Positions 9,183 to 21,000 of a stretch of 64,000 nt of DNA are shown here, in pieces. The notes beneath the pieces are model-generated. The model made no database searches and was not told the DNA's origin. It saw only the letters and a program-made list of their open reading frames with translations. Within the stretch, counting starts at the first letter, position 1; the number at the start of each line of letters is the position of its first letter. A program made the position numbers and the translations under genes. Source of the stretch: Rhodococcus oxybenzonivorans (GTDB taxonomy: Bacteria > Actinomycetota > Actinomycetes > Mycobacteriales > Mycobacteriaceae); the NCBI RefSeq assembly GCF_003130705.1, contig NZ_CP021354.1:806001-870000 (forward strand), read 5' to 3'.

Positions 9183-9988
9183 GTCAGTCCCTCCCTGATC
9201 TCCTCCGCGAGGACGGCGGTGACATGGCGCCGCCAGTCGACGACACCGTGTGCGTCCGTGAAGTACGCCTCGAGTGGAATATGTTCCGTCAGTGCAGTGT
9301 CGAGTGCGTGAGGGTCGGGAACGTCGGGGAAGCGCAGTACGAACGGGCGCAGGGTCGACGCGGTGACGACGAGCGTGAATCCGTCCGGTCCGAGTCGTCC
9401 CGCCAGGAGTGCGCCGGACCGGCCGAGCGGCGAATAGGCGATCTTGCGGAGCGTCGTGCGGCTCCGGAGTGCCGATCCCGGGAAATGAATGCTGCGGATC
9501 AGTTCGCCCGGATTCAGCAGGGTGCACCCGGCGCCGGTAACCAACTCGAGCACCGGGATTCGCCGTTCGCGCCCCTCGGATGCCCAGAGCAGCACCTCGG
9601 CGTCGAGTGCGCAGCATGCGGTGATCATGGCGCCTGCCGGCAGTCCGAGCGCGAGATTTCCCCCGACGGTGGCGGTGTGCCAGATCTTCCACGACGCGAC
9701 GAGCGCTTCGGCGCACGGGCGGAACAGGCTTGTTCCGATCCATTGATCGGGATATGCGGTGTGGCAGAGTGTTTCGATGGTGCACGTGGCGGCCACCTCG
9801 AGCTCGTCGGGGTGCACCGTGACTGCCTGCCAGCCCAGAGTAGTGAGATCTACCAGGTGGGTGAGGCCCGGTTGCGGTTCCGAGTACAACCAGGTTCCGC
9901 CGGCCAGGTACGCCGATCCCGGTTCCGGCACGGGAAGTTCCGCGCGCGTGCGCGGTGTGGCGATGTCGGTGACGAACGAGAGGTCCAC
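9179..9988 (-). CDS. Xanthine dehydrogenase FAD-binding subunit
   Basis: A 269-residue FAD domain of the molybdopterin dehydrogenase family, which passes electrons from the Fe-S clusters to the acceptor. The N-terminal AYLAGGTWLYSEPQ region matches the FAD-binding AGGT segment. The later HTATVGGNLALGLPAGAMI is the second FAD loop (TVGGNL), and the C-terminal half is a CO-dehydrogenase-flavoprotein-like domain. The GTG start has GGAGG eight bases upstream. Its stop overlaps the start of the fused Fe-S/Mo subunit, so the two are translationally coupled and form one enzyme. Urate oxidase lies 69 bases upstream on the same strand. Confidence 0.88.
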   Translation of the reverse strand: MDLSFVTDIATPRTRAELPVPEPGSAYLAGGTWLYSEPQPGLTHLVDLTTLGWQAVTVHPDELEVAATCTIETLCHTAYPDQWIGTSLFRPCAEALVASWKIWHTATVGGNLALGLPAGAMITACCALDAEVLLWASEGRERRIPVLELVTGAGCTLLNPGELIRSIHFPGSALRSRTTLRKIAYSPLGRSGALLAGRLGPDGFTLVVTASTLRPFVLRFPDVPDPHALDTALTEHIPLEAYFTDAHGVVDWRRHVTAVLAEEIREGLT

Positions 9989-10057
9989 GGTGTCACCCTC
10001 CCACGCTCGACCACCGGGCGCCCGTCGACGAGCTGTTCCTCGGGCGGCCGTTCGGCG

Positions 10058-10987
10058 TCAACTCAGCCAACCTGCGTAGGCAGACCACGCCGGCCCGGGG
10101 TCCGGAGCGTCGGAACGCTGAACCGTCGCCTGGATCAGGCCGTAGGGGCGGTCGGCGGCGTGAAACACCTCGTTGTCGTTCTCCACACCAAAGCGCCCGA
10201 GGTCGTGCGCGAAGTGATGCTTGTTGGGCGCAGACAGACGCACCTCCGCGAGCAAAGGACAGCGCTCGAGGACTGCCTTTCCGATTTCGTAGAGTGTCTG
10301 CTGCAGGGCCAACGAATGCACCGTCGCGAATGTGGACACGATCTGTTCCTTGATGTCGGTGTACACGCTGTTCCAGTCGACCTCGGTGGTGACGAACCGC
10401 CATTGCACGACGAGTGACGTGGCCATCACCCGGTCGTGGGTCTCTTCGAGGACGGTGTACTCGTCCTTCAGGAACCCGAAGAACTCGCTGCCCGTGGATT
10501 TCAGAATCACCAGATCCTTCAGGCCCCCGACCACCCATGTTCCGTCGGCGTCGACCGTGACGGCCGCGGTACGCACTTCCTCGCCCTTCCGCACCCAGGT
10601 GTGATCGTGCTCGGCACCCTCGACCACGGCCCGCGCCCACGAGTACTCCTCGATCTCGATGCGCGCGCCCTCGACCGGTTCGACGTCGTTCACGAAATGC
10701 CGCGCCAACGCCAGCCCGTATTCCTCGATGGCATCGAGTCCCTTCTCCTTCGCGTAGGAGAAGGCGGTCTGCTTCTGACTATCCGTGGGCAGCACGGTGC
10801 TCTGATCACCCTCGAGGTGCGCGGCGGAGAAATCACCTCGGAGACAGGTGGAGACGCTCACGTCCCGGATCTCGTGCCGCGGGCTCTCGCGGTAGATCCG
10901 GACGATCCGATTCTCGGCCTTCCCATACTGGTTCTTACCCAGGACGATCTTGCCCCCGAGGTGGGGGCCGTTGTTCGGATTACTCAC
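10058..10987 (-). CDS. Urate oxidase (uricase)
   Basis: A cofactor-free enzyme that oxidises urate to 5-hydroxyisourate with release of H2O2. The 309-residue protein shows both T-fold repeats of uricase: an N-terminal half with KIVLGKNQYGKAENRIVRIY and a DQSTVLPTDSQK segment carrying the active-site Thr, and a C-terminal half with QQTLYEIGKAVLERCP and LSAPNKHHF. The GTG start is supported by GGGAG six bases upstream. HIU hydrolase ends two bases before it, so the pair is co-translated. Product and neighbour match, since 5-hydroxyisourate is the substrate of the next enzyme. Confidence 0.95.
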   Translation of the reverse strand: MSNPNNGPHLGGKIVLGKNQYGKAENRIVRIYRESPRHEIRDVSVSTCLRGDFSAAHLEGDQSTVLPTDSQKQTAFSYAKEKGLDAIEEYGLALARHFVNDVEPVEGARIEIEEYSWARAVVEGAEHDHTWVRKGEEVRTAAVTVDADGTWVVGGLKDLVILKSTGSEFFGFLKDEYTVLEETHDRVMATSLVVQWRFVTTEVDWNSVYTDIKEQIVSTFATVHSLALQQTLYEIGKAVLERCPLLAEVRLSAPNKHHFAHDLGRFGVENDNEVFHAADRPYGLIQATVQRSDAPDPGPAWSAYAGWLS

Positions 10988-10989
10988 GT

Positions 10990-11319
10990 TCAGCTCCCGC
11001 GATAGGTGGAATAGCCGTAGGGGGACAACAACAACGGAACGTGGTAGCCACGCTGGGGATATCTCAACTCGAAGGTGACGGTCACCACCGGGTAGAAGGT
11101 GTCCTGGCCGCGCCGACCGAAATAGTCACCGGTGTCGAACACGAGGCAATACGTCTCCGCGATCAGGCCCTCGGGTGCGATCTCGGGGATGCGGCCGTCG
11201 GCGTCGGTCATCGCTGAGGCGATCGGTTCACCCTCGAGGGATTCGAGCCGCACGTGCAGTCCTGCTGCCGGGTCACCGGTCGTTGCGTCCAGCACGTGCG
11301 TGCTGAGGATTCTGGTCAT
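10990..11319 (-). CDS. 5-hydroxyisourate hydrolase (transthyretin-like)
   Basis: A 109-residue transthyretin-like protein that hydrolyses 5-hydroxyisourate to OHCU, the second step after urate oxidase. The N-terminal ILSTHVLDATTGDPAAGL is the family signature with its His. The C-terminal YHVPLLLSPYGYSTYRGS is the nearly invariant YRGS ending that supplies active-site residues. The ATG is chosen because GGAGG lies six bases upstream; a longer open frame upstream would add Arg-rich non-conserved sequence that overlaps the OHCU decarboxylase gene. The ATG shares one base with that gene's stop. Confidence 0.94.
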   Translation of the reverse strand: MTRILSTHVLDATTGDPAAGLHVRLESLEGEPIASAMTDADGRIPEIAPEGLIAETYCLVFDTGDYFGRRGQDTFYPVVTVTFELRYPQRGYHVPLLLSPYGYSTYRGS

Positions 11320-11831
11320 CAACGTCCTCCTTCGGTGGAGTGGTTCAGCAACCGTACGAGACGCAGCCGGTTGATCGCGGCGAGTTCCGCCCGTAGAACC
11401 CTGCGCTCGGTGCTGCTGTCGTTGTCGAGGCGTCGGTGTAGCACGTCGAGCAGTTCCTGCGCGGAACGTCCGGACGCGCACACGAGGTAGACGTGCCCGA
11501 ACTTTGTCTCGTACTCCTCGTTTCCCGCGCGAAGTTTCGCCCGCAACTCGCGGTCGGCGGAAGCGACTGCGGACTGCTCACGCGCCGACGACGCGTTGTC
11601 GGGGCGGTCGCCGATGCGCGGATGCCCGGCCAAGGCCTCGTCGATCTCGGCTTCGGTGAGTTCGGCGAGAACCTCGTCGGCGCGGGTATAGAGCTCTTCG
11701 GCCGTGCGGAACGGCCGCGCGGCGGCCACCCGGCGCGCCCACACCGTCGACGAACAACACTCGGTCAGTAAGGCGACGGCCTGCTCGTCGCTCCACTCGT
11801 TCACTGTGCTCAGGCCGGGCGGTTCGGTCAT
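11319..11831 (-). CDS. OHCU decarboxylase
   Basis: A 170-residue 2-oxo-4-hydroxy-4-carboxy-5-ureidoimidazoline decarboxylase that makes (S)-allantoin stereospecifically, the last step of urate breakdown. Diagnostic motifs are GHPRIGDR, with the catalytic His and Arg, and EYETKFGHVYLVCASGRS. It is the first gene of the minus-strand operon: GGGAGGAG precedes the ATG, and about 226 bases separate it from the NRPS, which runs the other way. The allantoin made here would feed allantoinase and allantoicase encoded at 30.8-32.8 kb. Confidence 0.93.
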   Translation of the reverse strand: MTEPPGLSTVNEWSDEQAVALLTECCSSTVWARRVAAARPFRTAEELYTRADEVLAELTEAEIDEALAGHPRIGDRPDNASSAREQSAVASADRELRAKLRAGNEEYETKFGHVYLVCASGRSAQELLDVLHRRLDNDSSTERRVLRAELAAINRLRLVRLLNHSTEGGR

Positions 11832-11939
11832 CGGTGCTCCTCCCGTGAGCCTTTCTGGTACATCTGGCTACCACAAAGGCGCACAGGTGGCGCGTCGACT
11901 TACCGATCTAGTTACACCCGAGCGATTTGACGACTTTAT

Positions 11940-11958
11940 GTAGGTTATGCAACCCTAC
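11940..11958. promoter_or_regulatory. IdeR/DtxR-like iron box upstream of the NRPS
   Basis: GTAGGTTATGCAACCCTAC matches the 19-bp IdeR/DtxR consensus TTAGGTTAGGCTAACCTAA at 14 of 19 positions by hand count, keeping AGGTTA on the left and CCTA on the right. It is a near-palindrome in the middle of the 226-base divergent gap, about 100 bases before the NRPS start. If real, it would place the NRPS under iron repression, as for siderophores. A role for the divergent purine operon is possible, since the box is almost equally far from its first gene. Confidence 0.5.
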
Positions 11959-12057
11959 GTAAGTTGTCCCACGGGGTGCAACCACCGCAGGGCACAGTAG
12001 TCGGTCACCGGAGCAAGAGTCGTCTCTCGCCGCTCCTAGTAGATAAGAGAACGATTC

Positions 12058-15000
12058 GTGGAACCGGCAGAGTTCGCGGCTGGTACGTCCGCCCGCGTTG
12101 ACACGAGTGTCAACGAGAATGATTCGCACTACTTCGCCCTCACCGCCGCTCAGCGCGGTATCTGGTATGCCCAGCACCTCATGGGCGAAGTGCCGATCAC
12201 GATTGCGCAGTACATCGACGTCGAGGGCGCTCTGGATGTCGATGCTTTTCGACGTGCAGGTCAGGTCGCTGCCCGCGAGATCGGTAGCGGGATGCTCCGC
12301 ATCGTAGAGATCGACGGCGAACCACTCCAGACGGTCGACCTCACTCTCGACGACGGGGTGGGACACCACGACTTCCGGGCGGAACCGGACCCCCACGCTG
12401 CCGCACTCGAGTGGATGCGCGCCGACTACACCGCACCGCTCGATCTGCTCTCGGACCGGCTGATCCGGGCCGCCACCCTGCAGATCGGCGATCACCACCA
12501 TCTCTGGTACTGCCGCATCCACCACATCGCTCTCGACGGCTACGGCGCCATGAAGTTCATGAGCCGCGCCGCCGAGTTGTACACGGCCGAGATCCGGGCT
12601 GTGGAGCCGCCGCCGTCGGTGGCGGGTGACCTCCGAGAGGTTTCGGCCGCCGAGGACGCGTACATCGGTTCTTCCCGGTACCTCACCGACCGCGACTACT
12701 GGGCGACCCGATCCCGGAACCTCCCCGTCCCGGTCAGCCTCGCGGGCCGCACTGCCCCGGCGCAGGCTCGGTCCCGCTGGCACGGCGGACAGGTGCCCAC
12801 CGACGTCGCCCGGTCGGTGGACGGGGCGACCTCGCGTCTCAACTCTGCCTTCGCGGCTGTCGCCGTGGCCGCGACCGCAGCTTTCGTCGCCCGGATGACG
12901 GGTTCGGACGACGTCGTTCTCAGTCTGCCCGTGTCGGCCCGCACCAACGCCGTGCTGCGTCGATCGGGCGGCATGGTGTCCAATGTGGTGCCGTTGCGGG
13001 TGTCGATCACCCCGGACACGACGGTCGCCGCGCTGGTCTCCGCCGTCCAGCTCGAGCTCACCGGTGCGTTGCGCCACCAGCGCTACCGCAGCGAGGACAT
13101 CCGCCGCGACTCCGGCGCCGCCCAGGATCAGCGGGGCTTCTTCGGTCCCGCGATCAACATCATGAACTTCCATTCCGAAATCACCCTCGCCGAGCTCACC
13201 GGTCGGTTCCACGTCCTGTCGACCGGACCCGTCGAGGACCTCTCCGTCAACCTGTACCCGAGCGTGGCGGGAAGTACGTCGCGCATCGATTTCGAGGCGA
13301 ACCCCGCCCTGTACGGGGCCGAGGAACTTGCCGGACACCACGCGCGGTTCCTCGACCTGCTGGCCCGGTTCGCCGACGCGGACCCGGACACCCCGGTTGC
13401 ACACCTGGACGTGCTGACGGCGGACGAGCACGCACAACTCGTGCCTGCCGCCGGCCCGGCGGCACCCGACCCGTTGCTGCTGGTCGACCTGTTCGAAGCC
13501 GGGGTCCGGGCGAACCCCGACGGCACGGCACTGATTCTCGATGGAGCAACGACCGGCTACCGCGAACTCGACGAGCGCAGCACCGCGATCGCACGACTGC
13601 TGCTGACCCGCGGAGTGGGACCCGGTGACTTCGTGGCGGTGTCGTTCACCCGGTCCGTCGACTCCGTCGTGGCGGTGTGGGCCGTGGCGAAGTCGGGGGC
13701 GGCGTTCGTCCCCGTCGACCCGGCCTACCCGGCCGAGCGCATCGCCCACATGTTGTCCGATTCGGGCGTGACCCTCGGTCTGACGGCCACCGCGCACCGG
13801 GACCTGCTCGAGGGAACCGGTGTCGAATGGCTCGCCCTCGACGACTCCGCGCTCACGTCTGCCTGCGCGAAGCTGTCAGTCGCACCGGTGACGGACGCCG
13901 ATCGTCCGATACCACTGACACCCCGCTATCCGGCGTACATGATCTACACCTCGGGTTCCACGGGCACGCCGAAAGGTGTGGTGGTCACGCACACCGGCCT
14001 GGCCGCGTTCGCCGCGTGGGCCCTGCCCGAGCTCGGCGTGACGCGCGACTCGCGGGTGCTGCGCTTCTCCTCGTCGAGCTTCGATGCGTCCGTGTTCGAG
14101 ATGGTGCAGGCGTTCAGCGCGGGCTCGACGATGGTGATCGTGCCACCGGGCGTGTACGGCGGCGACGAACTCACGGCTCTCCTTCGTTCGCAGCGGGTCA
14201 CCCACATCATCAGTGCACCCGCGGTATTGGGAACCGTGGACGCCGCCGGCCTCGACTCGCTCGAGGCCGTGGTCGTCGGTGGCGACGTGTGCCCGCCGGA
14301 TCTCGTCGAGCGGTTCGGCAGCCGCTGCCGCCTCTACAACAGCTACGGCCCCACCGAGTCGACCATCGTGATCACCATGACGGGTCCGCAGACCGACCCC
14401 GCCGGGATCACGATCGGCGGCCCGATGCAGGGCGCACGAGCTGTCGTCCTGGACCGCTGGCTGCGGCCGGTGCCGCGCGGGGTGACCGGGGAGCTGTATC
14501 TCGGGGGCCCCGGGCTCGCCGAGGGCTATCACGGCCGTTCGGGACTGACGGCATCGCGATTCGTCGCCGACCCGTTCCCCGTAGGCGGCGGTAACCGCCT
14601 GTACCGCACCGGCGACCTCGTGCGGTGGAGCCGCGGCGAGGAACCCGTCCTCGAGTATGTGGGGCGCAGCGACTTCCAGGTACAGCTGCACGGACTGCGC
14701 ATCGAACTCGGTGAAATCGATGCGGTGCTGTCGGGGCACGAGTCGGTGGACTTCGCGGTGTCCGCCGTGCGGGAACGTGAGGGCGGCACCTCGGTGTTGG
14801 TGTCTTACGTGCGAATTCGGCCGGATTCGCGTTTCGATCACGCCGCGCTCGCCGCGCACGCCGCCCGCCTCCTGCCCAGCTACATGGTGCCGTCCACCGT
14901 GATGGAGCTCGACCGGGTTCCGCTCACCCCGGCGGGCAAGGTGGATCGCGAAGCCCTACCCGAACCGGTTTACGCGGTCCGCGAGTATGTGGCCCCGCGC

Positions 15001-18000
15001 ACCGACACCGAACGGCTGGTCGCGGCCGCCTACGCCGGTGTGCTCGGTGCCGGCGTGGTCGGGGCCGAGGACGATTTCTTCGATCTGGGTGGCGACTCGC
15101 TGAGTGCCACCCGGGTGATCGGCCGGGTCAACGAGTCGGCAGGCAAGTCGTTGGCCGTGCGGGTGATCTTCGAGGCACCGGGCGTCGCGGCGCTCGCCGC
15201 GGTGGTCGACGCCGCCGAGCGCGGGGATCGCCCGGCGCTGGTGGGAATCGAACGACCGGATCGTATTCCCCTGTCCGCTGCGCAGTCCCGGATGTGGATC
15301 CTCAACCGCTACAACCCCGAGTCGGTGGCCTACAACATTCCGCTCGTACTGCGGCTGTCCGGCGACCTCGACACCGCTGCCCTCCGGGCGGCGCTGCGGG
15401 ACGTCCTGGAGCGCCACGAGGCGCTGCGGACCGTGTATCCCGACTCTGCCGACGGCCCGTATCAGCGGATCGTCCCCCTCGACGACCTCGCGCTGGACCT
15501 CGAACCGCGCCGCGTCGACGACGAAGAACAGCTGTTCGCAGTGCTGACCGCAGAGCTGTCCACCGGCTTCGACGTGATGGCATCGGTCCCGTTGCTCAGC
15601 AGCGTATTCGAGCTGTCACCGGACGAACACGTTCTCGTCGTGGTGGTGCATCACATCAGTGCGGACGGCGCGTCGATGGGGCCGCTCGCCCGTGACCTGA
15701 TGTTGGCGTACACCAGCCGCGTCGGCAACCGGGTACCGGACTGGACACCGCTCGCCGTCCAGTACGCCGACTACAGCGTCTGGCAGCGGCAGCTCCTCGG
15801 CTCCGAGTCCGAAGAGGGAAGTGTTGCCGCACGCCAGGCTGCGTACTGGCGTCAGCAACTGCGCGGCGCCCCGGACCTGCTCGAGCTGCCCACCGACCGG
15901 CGTCGGCCGGCGGTGGCGTCACTGCGCGGGGAGATCTCGACGTTCCGCCTCGACAGCGCACTCGTCGAACAAGCCACGGCGTTCGGACGCAGCCACGGCG
16001 CCACCCTCTTCATGGTGGTGCACGCGGCCCTGGCCACACTGCTCGCGCGCCTCGCCGCGACCACAGACGTGGTGGTGGGCACTCCGGTCGCGGGACGCGG
16101 CGAGCAGGCCCTCGACGACCTGGTGGGGATGTTCGTCGGCACGCTCGCGTTGCGGACACACATCGACCCGGCGTCCTCGTTCGCGGAGGTGCTCGGGCAC
16201 GTCCGGGAGACCGATCTTGCGGCGTACGGCAACGCGGACCTGCCGTTCGAGCGGTTGATCGACCTACTGCAACCGGGACGCTCCCAGGCATATTCGCCGA
16301 TCTTCCAGGTTGCGCTGTCGCTCGAGGATCAGAGCGTCAACCAACTCACGCTTCCCGGTCTGTCGGTGTCGGCACTGGATCTCGGTGTGGTGCCGGCGAA
16401 GTTCGATCTGCAGTTGACCCTCCGCACCGACGGTGCCGCAATGGCGGCGTCCTGGATTTTCGCCACCGATCTGTTCGACCGCGACACGATCGACTCGTTT
16501 TCCGTCCGCTTCGAGAAAATTCTGCGGCAGGGGATCACCGATCCGAGATGCGCGGTCGGCGACCTGGACCTGCTGACCGCCGACGAACACGCCACACTGA
16601 CCGCGCCACCCGAAGCGTCTGCCGTGGCGGCGCGCACGTTGCCGGACATCTTCACGAGCGGTGCCGGGCGCGGCGGGATCGCACTCGTGTCGGAGCAGGG
16701 GGAACTCTCCTACGCGGACCTCGACGCAGAATCGAACCAGTTGGCGCGTGTACTCATCGCGCACGGTGTGGGTCCGGAAAGGGTGGTGGCGCTGGCACTT
16801 CCGCGGACCGCCCAGGCCGCCCTCGCCGTGTGGGCGGTGACCAAAACGGGCGCCGCGTTCGTGCCCGTCGATCCGAGCTATCCGTGCGAACGCATCGAGC
16901 ACATGCTCTCCGACTCGGGTGCGGCGCTCGGGTTGACCGACACCGCCACCGCGGCGGGGCTGCCCGGCGGCACCGAGTGGCTGCTGCTGGACGACGTCGC
17001 ACACGTCACGTCGGCCGCACCGGTCACCGATCGCGACCGCACTATGCCGTTGCGCCTCGAGCATCCGGCGTATCTCATCTATACGTCCGGCTCCACCGGA
17101 ACACCCAAGGGCGTCACGGTCACTCATACGGGATTGAGCGCCTTCACGGCGGAGGCACGCCCGGAACTGGGCACTACGTCGCGCTCCCGCGTGCTCCGGT
17201 TGTCGTCCGCAAGCTTCGACGCCTCCGTCTTCGAGATGATTCAGGCGTTCAGCGCCGGGGCCACCCTGGTGATCGCACCGCCGTCGGTGGTCGGCGGCGA
17301 AGACCTCACCGCCCTTCTCCGCGACCAGCGCGTCACCCACGTGCTCACTGCGCCAGCCGCATTGAGCACCGTCGATGCGAGCGCACTCGGTGATCTGCGC
17401 ACCGTCGTCGTCGGGGGTGAGGTGTGCCCACCGCAGCTGGTCGATAAGTTCTCCCCGGGGCGGCGTTTCTTCAACAGTTACGGTCCCACCGAAACGACCA
17501 TCGTCGTCACCATCGGTGAACCGCTCACCCCGGGCGCCGACATCACCATCGGCAGCCCACTCGACGGCGCGCAGGCGCTGGTCCTCGACTCCCGGCTGCG
17601 GCCCGTGCCGCGCGGTGTCACGGGTGAGTTGTACCTGTCCGGCCCCGGCCTCGCCCGCGGATACCACGCCCGATATGGACTCACATCGGAACGGTTCGTC
17701 GCCAATCCCTCTGGATCCCAGGGCAGCCGGATGTACCGGACCGGTGACCTGGTGCGGCTGCGATCCGACGGGCAGCTCACCTATCTGGGCCGCGCCGACT
17801 CCCAGGTGAAACTGCGGGGCCTGCGCCTCGAGCTCGGTGAGGTCGAGGCCGCGCTGTCCCGGCACGGCGACGTGGTGGCCGCGGCAGCGTCCGTCCATCA
17901 CCACCCCCGGCTCGGCGATCAGCTCGTCGGCTACGTCGTGCCTGCGCAGGGAACCAGCCCCGACGTCTCCGACATCCTGTCGGCCGCGAGCGAACTGCTG

Positions 18001-21000
18001 CCCCGCGCGCTCGTGCCGGCAACCGTCACACTGCTCGACGCCCTTCCGCTCACCCCGGCCGGGAAGATCGACCGCCCGGCGCTGCCCGCCCCGACATTTG
18101 CGGCGCGGACGGTGTTCCGGGCGCCGTCGACCCCCTCCGAACTGCTTGTCGCGCGGGTGTTCACGGAGATTCTCGACGTCGACAGGGTGGGGGCCGACGA
18201 CAGCTTCTTCGAGATCGGCGGCAACTCTCTGTCCGCCACGCAGGTGATCGCCCGCCTGCGCGCGGCCAGCGGCACGTCCCTGTCAGTCCGGTCACTGTTC
18301 GACGCACCCACAGTCGCGGCGCTGGCCGCCGCCGTGGACACCGCCGGACGGTCCGACCGCCCGGTCCTGGAGGCACGTCCGAGACCGGATCGGATTCCGC
18401 TGTCTCCGGCGCAGGCGCGGGTGTGGTTCCTCAACCGTTTCGACCCGGGTTCCACCGTCGACATCCTGCCGCTCGCCCTCCGCCTGACCGGGACGCTCGA
18501 CGTCCCCGCTCTGCAGGCAGCGCTCAGCGACGTCCTCGAACGGCACGAGGCACTGCGCACGATCTACCCCGACTCACCCACCGGCCCACACCAGGTCCTG
18601 GTCTCCATCGAGTCGGCGCTCCCGGACCTCACCGTGCTCGAGGTGACCGAGAACGAGGCGCTGCAGCGGGCCGTGGAGTTCGCGACCACGGGATTCGACC
18701 TCACCGTGGAACCACCCCTGCGCGCAGGCCTGTTCGCGGTCTCCGAGAACGAGCACCTTCTCGTCGTCGTGGTCCATCACATCGCCGCCGACGGCTTCTC
18801 GCTCGCGCCGCTGGCCCGCGACGTGATGCTCGCGTACACCGCACGTGCGCAACAGGACGAGCCCGGGTGGTCGCCGCTCCCGGTCCAGTACGCCGACTAC
18901 AGCCTCTGGCACCGCGAACTGCTCGGCAACGAGGACGACCCCGCGTCGCTGGTATCCCGCCAAACCGAGTACTGGGTGCGCACTCTCGCAGAGTTGCCGG
19001 ACGAGCTCACCCTGCCCACCGATCGGCCGCGTCCACGCCGACAGTCACACCGCGGCAGCGAGCTGACATTCGATGTCGACGCCCACACCCACGAATTGCT
19101 GCGTGAACTCGCGGCTGCCCGCGACGCCAGCCTGTTCATGACCGTGCACGCCGCCTACGCGGTGTTTCTGAGCCGGCTCTCGAACTCGGCCGACATCGTG
19201 GTCGGAACTCCCGTTGCCGGCCGGGGCGAGCAGGCCCTCGACGACCTCGTGGGCATGTTCGTCAACACCCTCGTCCTGCGGGTCCACGTCGCGCCGGAGG
19301 CCACGTTCGACGAGTTGGTGGAGCGCACCCGCGAAGCCGACCTGGGTGCGTTCTCGCATGCCGACGTGCCGTTCGAGCGGCTGGTAGAAGTTCTCGATCC
19401 GGTTCGCTCCCAGGGTCGGCACCCTCTGTTCCAGGTCGCCCTGTCCTTCCAGAACCTGACCCCCGCCACGTTCGACCTGCCGGGACTGGTGGTCTCAACC
19501 GTCCCGGCGGAGCTGCAGACCGCCGAGTTCGATCTCCATCTGACCCTCACCGAGCAGGCTGACGGCGGAATCCACGCGTCCTTCACCTACGCCACCGACC
19601 TGTTCGACGCGTCGACCGTCGCCGCTTTCGCCGAACAATTCACCCGCATCCTGCGGGCCGTGGCCACCGACCCGTCGACACCAGTCGGTGACGTTGCCCT
19701 GCTCGACGCGTCGGAACGCACAGAGCTGGTCGACATTCGCAACCGGACGGACCATCCGCTGCCCGAGGCCCGGCTGCTCGACGCCTTCGCGGACCAGGTA
19801 CGCCGGGCCCCGGATGCGCCGGCACTCGTCTTCGAGGGTGAATCGTTGACCTACCGGGAGTTCGCGGGTCGGGTGAACCGGTTGGCGCGGGTCCTGATCT
19901 CCGAGGGCGTGGGTCCGGAAACGTTGGTGGCGTTGGCGATGCGCCGATCCGTCGACCTGGTCGTCGGGATGTACGCGGTCCTGACCGCGGGCGGCGGTTA
20001 TGTTCCCGTGGATCCGGACCATCCGGCCGATCGCATCGGGTACATCCTCGATGCGGCCGACCCGATCTGTGTCCTGTCGACGTCCCGCGACGCTTTTGCG
20101 AGTGATCGGTCCGTCATCCTTGTCGACACCCTCGACGTCGACGGCGTTTCGTCGGCACCGCTGACGAATTCGGCGGTGCACCCGGATGGTGTCGCCTATG
20201 TGATCTTCACGTCCGGCTCGACCGGAAAGCCCAAGGGTGTCGCGGTCACCCACCGGGCGATCGTGAACCAGATCGCCTGGATGACGAACCAGTATCCGCT
20301 GGGCCCCGGTGACGTGTATCTGCAGAAGACCGCGACCACGTTCGACGTGTCCCTGTGGGGCTTCTTCCTGCCGCTCCGGGTCGGTGCCACCCTCGTGGTC
20401 GCGGCACCCGATGGGCACCGCGACCCGCAGTATCTCGCCGACACCATTCGAGAGCACCGGGTGACGGTCACCGACTTCGTGCCGTCCATGTTGTCTGTCT
20501 TCGCCGACGGTGTCGGACGTGAGGTGCTGACCACGCTGCGGCACGTGTTCGTGATCGGTGAGGCTCTGCCCGCTGCGACCGTTCGCGACTTCACCGAGAT
20601 TTCGACGGCCCGGGTCCACAACCTGTATGGGCCGACCGAGGCCGCGGTGTCGATCACCTACGCCGATGTCACCGACACCCCTGAGGGTGGTGCGGTGTCG
20701 ATCGGTACACCCGAGTGGAACAGCCGCGTCTACGTCCTCGACTCGAGGTTGCACCCGGTGCCCGTGGGCGTTCCGGGCGAGCTGTATCTCGCCGGTGTGC
20801 AGTTGGCGCGTGGTTACCACTGCCGTGTCGACCTCACCGCCGACCGCTTCGTCGCAGACCCCTTCACCAGGGCAGGGGAGCGGATGTACCGCACCGGGGA
20901 CCTCGTCCGCTGGACCACCACCGGCGAACTCGTATACATCGGGCGCACCGACTTCCAGGTCAAGTTCCGCGGCCAGCGCATCGAGCTCGGTGAGATCGAG

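Noticed and set aside
11940..11958. Purine-responsive operator for the urate operon
   Set aside because: The sequence fits the IdeR/DtxR consensus better than any purine operator I know. Kept only as a weak alternative in a separate finding.
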